A stretch of DNA of 26,853 nt from Bacillota bacterium (GTDB taxonomy: Bacteria > Bacillota > Clostridia > Lachnospirales > Lachnospiraceae): contig JAEYJO010000039.1 of NCBI GenBank assembly GCA_023408815.1, positions 1 to 26,853 of the forward strand, given 5' to 3'. Made by a program: the position numbers and the translations under genes. A model generated the notes under the pieces. That model did not search any database, was not told the origin of the DNA, and saw nothing but the letters and a program-made list of their open reading frames with translations. Below are positions 23,256 through 26,853 of the stretch, in pieces. How positions within the stretch are numbered: the stretch's first letter is position 1; every line of letters begins with the position of its first letter.

Positions 23256-24731
23256 ATGAGAAAAGGCGGCATTTTATTACCGGTATCGAGCATCCCGTCT
23301 AAGTACGGCATCGGTACGTTTTCCAGACAGGCGTATGAGTTCGTCGATTTTTTGGAAAAGGCAGGGCAGAGATATTGGCAGATACTTCCTCTCGGTCCCA
23401 CAGGGTACGGGGATTCTCCGTATCAATCTTTTTCCACTTTTGCAGGAAATCCGTATTATATAGATTTGGAGGCTCTCGTTAAGGATGGCTGGATTACCGA
23501 AGAGGACTGTAAGGCATGCGATTTCGGAAGCGATGACATGTATGTGGATTATGAAAAAATCTACCTGTCGCGATCAAAAATATTGAAAAAGGCATATAAG
23601 AAAAGCAAGATAGCAAAGAATGAGAAGTTTCAGGGATTCAAGAAGGAAAATGAGCACTGGCTCTTCGACTATGCACTTTATATGGCGGTGAAAAATTCCT
23701 TCAAGGGCGTAAGCTGGATAGAATGGGATGAGGATATCAAGCTGCGCAAGGCTTCCGCTATGAAGGCCTACGAGGAAAAATACGCGGAGGAAGTGGAATT
23801 CTATGAATTCCAGCAATTCCTTTTTGCGAAGCAGTGGTTTGCACTGAAGGAATATGCCAATAAGAAAAATATAAGTATTATAGGAGATATTCCTATTTAT
23901 GTAGCTTTTGACAGTGCGGATACATGGGCTAATCCGGAACTGTTTCAGTTGGACAGTACTTGTACTCCTATCGGGGTGGCGGGCTGTCCGCCGGACGCTT
24001 TTTCCGCCACCGGCCAATTGTGGGGGAATCCTCTCTATGAATGGGAATACCACAAAAAAACGGACTACGAATGGTGGATGCGCCGGATCACCTATTGCTA
24101 TGTGCTTTATGATGTAGTAAGGATTGACCATTTCAGGGGCTTTGACGAATATTATGCCATTCCCTACGGCGATCCGACCGCAGAGTTCGGAGAGTGGAAG
24201 AAGGGGCCGGGCTTCGACATTTTCAAGGTCATGAAAGCGAAGCTTGGCAACAAACCGGTGATTGCAGAGGATCTGGGCTTTCTTACGCCAAGCGTTATCA
24301 AGCTGGTAAAAAAGACCGGCTATCCGGGGATGAAGATTTTACAGTTCGCCTTCGATTCGAGAGAGGAAAGCGACTATCTTCCCCATAACTACACGAACAA
24401 TTCCGTAGTCTATACGGGAACTCACGATAACGATACGACGGCAGGCTGGTATACCACCTTCAACAGAAGAGATAAGAACTTTGCCAAGCGGTATTTGAAC
24501 ATCAAGGCGAAAAAGGATATTCATTGGGACTTTATCCGCGCCGCGTTAGCCAGCGTTGCGGACACGGCGATCATTCCGGTTCAGGATTATCTTGGCCTTG
24601 GCTCGGAGGCGAGACTCAATACGCCCTCGACCTTGGGTGATAATTGGAAATGGAGGCTGCTTCCGGGTCAGCTTGAAGATGAGCTGGCGGAAAGGATCCG
24701 GAAGATAACAAAGCTATACGGAAGAATTTAA
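23256..24731 (+). CDS. malQ: 4-alpha-glucanotransferase (GH77)
   Basis: 491 residues from ATG 23256, with GGGAGG upstream; in-frame starts further up would overlap the permease gene. It transfers alpha-1,4-glucan segments between maltodextrins in the cytoplasm, making short maltodextrins usable. GH77 motifs are all present: GYGDSPYQSFSTFAGNPYYI (51-70), nucleophile Asp291 in RIDHFRG, acid/base Glu338 in VIAEDLG, and Asp391 in THDNDTT. The length equals the usual bacterial size. Placement between the transporter and the LacI gene with close spacing makes a single alpha-glucan uptake and processing operon likely. Confidence 0.93.
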   Translation: MRKGGILLPVSSIPSKYGIGTFSRQAYEFVDFLEKAGQRYWQILPLGPTGYGDSPYQSFSTFAGNPYYIDLEALVKDGWITEEDCKACDFGSDDMYVDYEKIYLSRSKILKKAYKKSKIAKNEKFQGFKKENEHWLFDYALYMAVKNSFKGVSWIEWDEDIKLRKASAMKAYEEKYAEEVEFYEFQQFLFAKQWFALKEYANKKNISIIGDIPIYVAFDSADTWANPELFQLDSTCTPIGVAGCPPDAFSATGQLWGNPLYEWEYHKKTDYEWWMRRITYCYVLYDVVRIDHFRGFDEYYAIPYGDPTAEFGEWKKGPGFDIFKVMKAKLGNKPVIAEDLGFLTPSVIKLVKKTGYPGMKILQFAFDSREESDYLPHNYTNNSVVYTGTHDNDTTAGWYTTFNRRDKNFAKRYLNIKAKKDIHWDFIRAALASVADTAIIPVQDYLGLGSEARLNTPSTLGDNWKWRLLPGQLEDELAERIRKITKLYGRI

Positions 24732-24768
24732 ATGACGGGGATATAGGAAAAATGTGGAGGGATGTATC

Positions 24769-25809
24769 ATGCCTGAAATTACTATAAAGGATATTGCAAA
24801 ACAGTGCGGAGTAGGCATCAGTACGGTTTCCAGAGCCATCAATAATCATCCGGACATCAATCCCGAGACGAAGAACATGATTATGGATGTGATAAAGGCT
24901 ACGGGTTTTGTCCCGAATAACAGCGCGAGGAATTTGAAAAGAATCGATGCAAAAAGCATTGCGGTGCTCGTAAAGGGTATTACGAATCCGCTTTTTTCCG
25001 ATATGATCAAGGTGATCGAAGAAGAGACGCAGAAGAAAAAGTATTCTCTCGTGCTTAAGCATGTAGAATATTACGAGGATGAGGTGGACGTTGCCTTAGA
25101 GCTGGTAAAGGAAAAGAGACTTCGTGGAATCATTTTCCTGGGAGGCTATTTCTTCCATTCGCAGGAGAAGATCGAGAACCTCACGGTACCTTACATATTC
25201 AGTACTATAGGAACTGCCGTGCCTGAGAATATCAGCAGAGTGTTATATTCCAGCATAGCGGTGGACGATAGAAAGGAAAGCTATATCATGACCGCTCATC
25301 TTATCGGTCTTGGACATAGGAATGTAGCGATTCTGTCGGCAGAGTCCGAAATTAACAGTATCGGACAGCTTCGTCTGGAGGGGTACAGGGATGCTCTTTC
25401 GGAGGCAGGTATTGCCTTCAATGAGAAACTTGTGCGCCGGGTAGAGGACGACATCGAGCATTATTCCATGGAAAACGGATATATTACGGCGAAAAAGCTC
25501 ATTGAATCGGGAGAAAAATTTACTGCAATATTTGCCACCGCGGATATGCTGGCGGTGGGAGCATGCAGGGCGCTTTTGGAAGCGGGCATGAGAATCCCGG
25601 AAGATGTCTCCGTTGCAGGATACGACGGCATAGACGTTGGAAAATATTATAATCCGGCCATTACTACCATCAAGCAGCCGGTTAAGGAGATGGCAAAGAC
25701 TACCATCAAGCTGCTGTTCGACATCATTGCCGGCCGGAAGTCCTATGAACACATCGTATTTCCGGCAGAGCTGATCGTGCGGGAATCCACTGGACCGGCG
25801 AAGGGCTAA
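24769..25809 (+). CDS. LacI-family transcriptional regulator
   Basis: 346 residues from ATG 24769, six bases after GGAGGG. N-terminal helix-turn-helix ITIKDIAKQCGVGISTVSRA (4-23), hinge NSARNLKR with the minor-groove Leu56, then a periplasmic-binding-like effector domain (about 61-346). It is the last gene of the system 3 operon, 37 bases after malQ. The best binding candidates are the three tandem 12-mers at 19867-19902, giving negative autoregulation of the whole operon by sugar-induced release. The palindromes at 9943 and 11407 are another possible target. Its last four bases overlap the end of the opposing CYTH gene. Confidence 0.92.
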   Translation: MPEITIKDIAKQCGVGISTVSRAINNHPDINPETKNMIMDVIKATGFVPNNSARNLKRIDAKSIAVLVKGITNPLFSDMIKVIEEETQKKKYSLVLKHVEYYEDEVDVALELVKEKRLRGIIFLGGYFFHSQEKIENLTVPYIFSTIGTAVPENISRVLYSSIAVDDRKESYIMTAHLIGLGHRNVAILSAESEINSIGQLRLEGYRDALSEAGIAFNEKLVRRVEDDIEHYSMENGYITAKKLIESGEKFTAIFATADMLAVGACRALLEAGMRIPEDVSVAGYDGIDVGKYYNPAITTIKQPVKEMAKTTIKLLFDIIAGRKSYEHIVFPAELIVRESTGPAKG

Positions 25810-26255
25810 ATCAAGTTGGAATTATAGTATTTATGGTCGTAAGTCACATCCTCGCCGAACCATTCGGGCGGGAGAAAAGACCCCGCTTCCTCCACCGTGG
25901 AGAACTCTACCTCGGCGATAACGAGGGGAGCGTGCGGCTCGTCGAAGATGTCCAGCTCGATGGTAAGTGAAGAACCGTCTGCGGGAATTAAATATCTTCG
26001 TTTGGATATCGTATTGCCGTCGCATTTTTCGAGCAGATGATAATAGGATTCTTTGTTTAAGGGCAGGTTGTATTCATCCCTTGCAAAGAGTCCTTTTCCT
26101 TTATAGGTCATATAATATTCCTCGTCCTGTTTCCTGATCCGTATGACGGGATCTACGTTAAGATAAGCCTGCTCTATATGGTGAGACGGATAAGAACTGA
26201 GGTTATCGGGTAATTCTTTTATTGTGAACTTTCTTTCGATTTCCATGCCGTTCAT
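25806..26255 (-). CDS. CYTH-domain (triphosphate tunnel) protein
   Basis: 149 residues with the CYTH signature EIERKF at 5-10 and the alternating Glu, Lys and Arg residues that line a triphosphate tunnel (RIRKQ, YKGKG, SKRRYLI, ELDIFD, AEVEF). The family hydrolyses inorganic triphosphate, thiamine triphosphate or similar; class IV adenylate cyclases belong to it as well. Single-domain clostridial members are probably tripolyphosphatases, but the substrate is not readable. The start at 26255 has AAGGAAC upstream. It converges on and overlaps the LacI gene by four bases and has no functional tie to the sugar operons that I can see. Confidence 0.82.
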   Translation of the reverse strand: MNGMEIERKFTIKELPDNLSSYPSHHIEQAYLNVDPVIRIRKQDEEYYMTYKGKGLFARDEYNLPLNKESYYHLLEKCDGNTISKRRYLIPADGSSLTIELDIFDEPHAPLVIAEVEFSTVEEAGSFLPPEWFGEDVTYDHKYYNSNLI

Positions 26256-26291
26256 TATGGTGTTTGTTCCTTTCTTAGGGATTATAAAATT

Positions 26292-26321
26292 ATTATACTA
26301 CTACCTATCTTTAATTGGAAA
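26292..26321 (-). promoter_or_regulatory. Promoter of the CYTH gene
   Basis: On the minus strand TTTCCA (26316-26321), 18 bases, and a consensus TATAAT (26292-26297), about 36 bases from the start codon. The -35 is weak, the -10 perfect. Confidence 0.5.
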
Positions 26322-26329
26322 GCAGCTTA

Positions 26330-26358
26330 TTGACAATTCGTCCGATTTATTCCATAAT
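26330..26358 (+). promoter_or_regulatory. Promoter of the CsoR-type gene
   Basis: A perfect TTGACA (26330-26335), 17 bases, CATAAT (26353-26358). It is the best sigma-A promoter in the window. Transcription would start near 26365, abutting the operator. Confidence 0.72.
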
Positions 26359-26369
26359 ATTTTGTACAG

Positions 26370-26385
26370 ATACCCCTAAGGGTAT
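26370..26385 (+). promoter_or_regulatory. CsoR-type operator
   Basis: ATACCCCTAAGGGTAT is an inverted repeat of the C-tract/G-tract kind bound by CsoR-family repressors. It lies just downstream of the predicted transcription start, so the encoded repressor should control its own gene. Confidence 0.65.
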
Positions 26386-26405
26386 GAGAAAGGTATGGTA
26401 TTAAT

Positions 26406-26681
26406 ATGAAACAGTGTATGGATTCTGATAATCTGCATCGGCGCCTGAGCAAGATCGTTGGTCAGGTACAGGCAATTGACAGAATGGTGGACGAGGATGT
26501 TCCTTGTGAAGATATACTTTCGCAAATCAATGCGGCGAAATCTGCTCTCCATAAAGCTGGACAAGTAGTTTTAGAGGGTCATATTAACCATTGTGTAAAG
26601 GATGGAATCGAGCACGGTGATGCCGACAAGACGATAGCGAGTTTTACAAAAGCGGTGGAACGTTTTGCCAATATGACTTAA
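26406..26681 (+). CDS. csoR: CsoR-family metal-sensing repressor (copper type)
   Basis: 91 residues, all helical, matching the CsoR/FrmR/RcnR family. The Cu(I) triad of CsoR, Cys-His-Cys with the same spacing as in the founding member (36, 61, 65), is present as Cys34, His59 and Cys63. This argues for copper sensing rather than formaldehyde or nickel. The protein would bind the GC-tract operator at 26370-26385 and release it on Cu(I) binding. The ribosome site is weak and distant (AAAGG), so translation may be modest. CsoR genes are often followed by copA or copZ; here a terminator and an intron follow, so the regulated efflux genes must lie elsewhere or beyond the intron. Confidence 0.85.
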   Translation: MKQCMDSDNLHRRLSKIVGQVQAIDRMVDEDVPCEDILSQINAAKSALHKAGQVVLEGHINHCVKDGIEHGDADKTIASFTKAVERFANMT

Positions 26682-26694
26682 TCGATAGGAGAGG

Positions 26695-26725
26695 AAAACC
26701 GGCCCAAAAGATGGGCCGGTTTTTT
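26695..26725 (+). terminator. Strong terminator after the CsoR-type gene
   Basis: AAAACCGGCCCA (26695-26706) pairs perfectly with TGGGCCGGTTTT (26712-26723) around AAAGA, with a continuing T-run to 26725. Confidence 0.9.
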
Positions 26726-26731
26726 AATGAG

Positions 26732-26853
26732 GTGCGCCCGGCGGGCGCACGTTTCAACGGGTGAAAGTCCCGAGTCCGCCCGGTAGTGGGAAGGACATAG
26801 CCAATGGCAAGGGTGTCGTGGGTGACTGCGAATCTGAAGGAAGCCGGATGGCA
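26732..26853 (+). mobile_element. Group II intron, 5' end (start of domain I), cut by the window edge
   Basis: The sequence starts with the group II 5' motif GTGCG at 26732, inside a perfect hairpin GTGCGCCC-GGC-GGGCGCAC (26732-26750). It continues with the typical domain I pieces GGGTGAAAGTCCC (26760-26772), GGCAAGGGTGTCG (26807-26819) and AATCTGAAGGAAGCCGG (26831-26847). The intron begins six bases after the T-run of the CsoR terminator. Insertion next to terminators is characteristic of group IIC introns, but I cannot assign the class from this fragment. It has the same orientation as the intron tail at the left edge. Confidence 0.85.

Noticed and set aside
26732..26750. The GC-rich hairpin as a second terminator or a riboswitch
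   Set aside because: It begins with the GTGCG group II 5' motif and leads into recognisable intron domain I sequence, which explains it better.
1..26853. CRISPR arrays, tRNA or rRNA genes, DNA transposase genes, phage or defence genes
   Set aside because: I looked for spaced repeats, tRNA cloverleaf motifs and the relevant protein motifs and saw none. The only regular repeats are the collagen codons and the short operator-type repeats listed.

Overview
The window looks like a chromosomal piece of an anaerobic, probably spore-forming Clostridia member of the Lachnospiraceae type. The grounds are family-level pattern recognition: strong AGGAGG ribosome sites, many carbohydrate ABC-transport lipoproteins, a YesM/YesN-type two-component system, a BclA-like collagen-repeat protein and group II intron sequence. 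No species can be named from the sequence alone.

Layout. Bases 1-124 are the 3' end of a group II intron (end of the maturase, domains V and VI). Bases 272-2425 (minus) encode a 717-residue collagen-like, BclA-type spore-surface protein. Bases 2680-3600 encode an ArsR-type regulator with an unusually long C-terminal domain. Bases 3601-4005 are a very AT-rich regulatory region with several repeats. Bases 4006-7085 hold transport system 1: a binding lipoprotein, one complete permease, and a second permease cut after about 40 codons and joined to the 3' end of a chemotaxis-receptor gene. This is a probable deletion scar. A GH43 lipoprotein follows and converges on a minus-strand ABC-F ATPase gene with a long leader.

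Bases 10024-19715 form a second carbohydrate locus: intracellular GH30 glycosidase, binding lipoprotein, two permeases, a large orphan binding lipoprotein, a YesM-like histidine kinase and a YesN-like AraC response regulator. The GH30 gene and the first binding-protein gene are each preceded by the same palindrome, TAAAAACGTTTTTA. Bases 19940-25809 form a third locus: binding lipoprotein, two permeases, 4-alpha-glucanotransferase (malQ) and a LacI regulator, preceded by three contiguous 12-bp operator-like repeats. This is most simply read as a maltodextrin or related alpha-glucan uptake operon under its own LacI repressor. None of the three transport systems has its own ATPase gene here, so a shared MsiK/MalK-type ATPase elsewhere is inferred.

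The window closes with a minus-strand CYTH-domain protein, a CsoR-type copper-sensing repressor with a good promoter and operator, its terminator, and immediately after it the 5' end of a group II intron (26732 to the edge). Intron sequence at both edges suggests that this piece is bounded by copies of a repeated intron.

The observations most worth following are the permease/receptor fusion scar, the triple tandem operator, the shared palindrome, the orphan binding protein coupled to the two-component system, and the mosaic architecture of the collagen-like protein. I did not find anything I can confidently call a new biological system.
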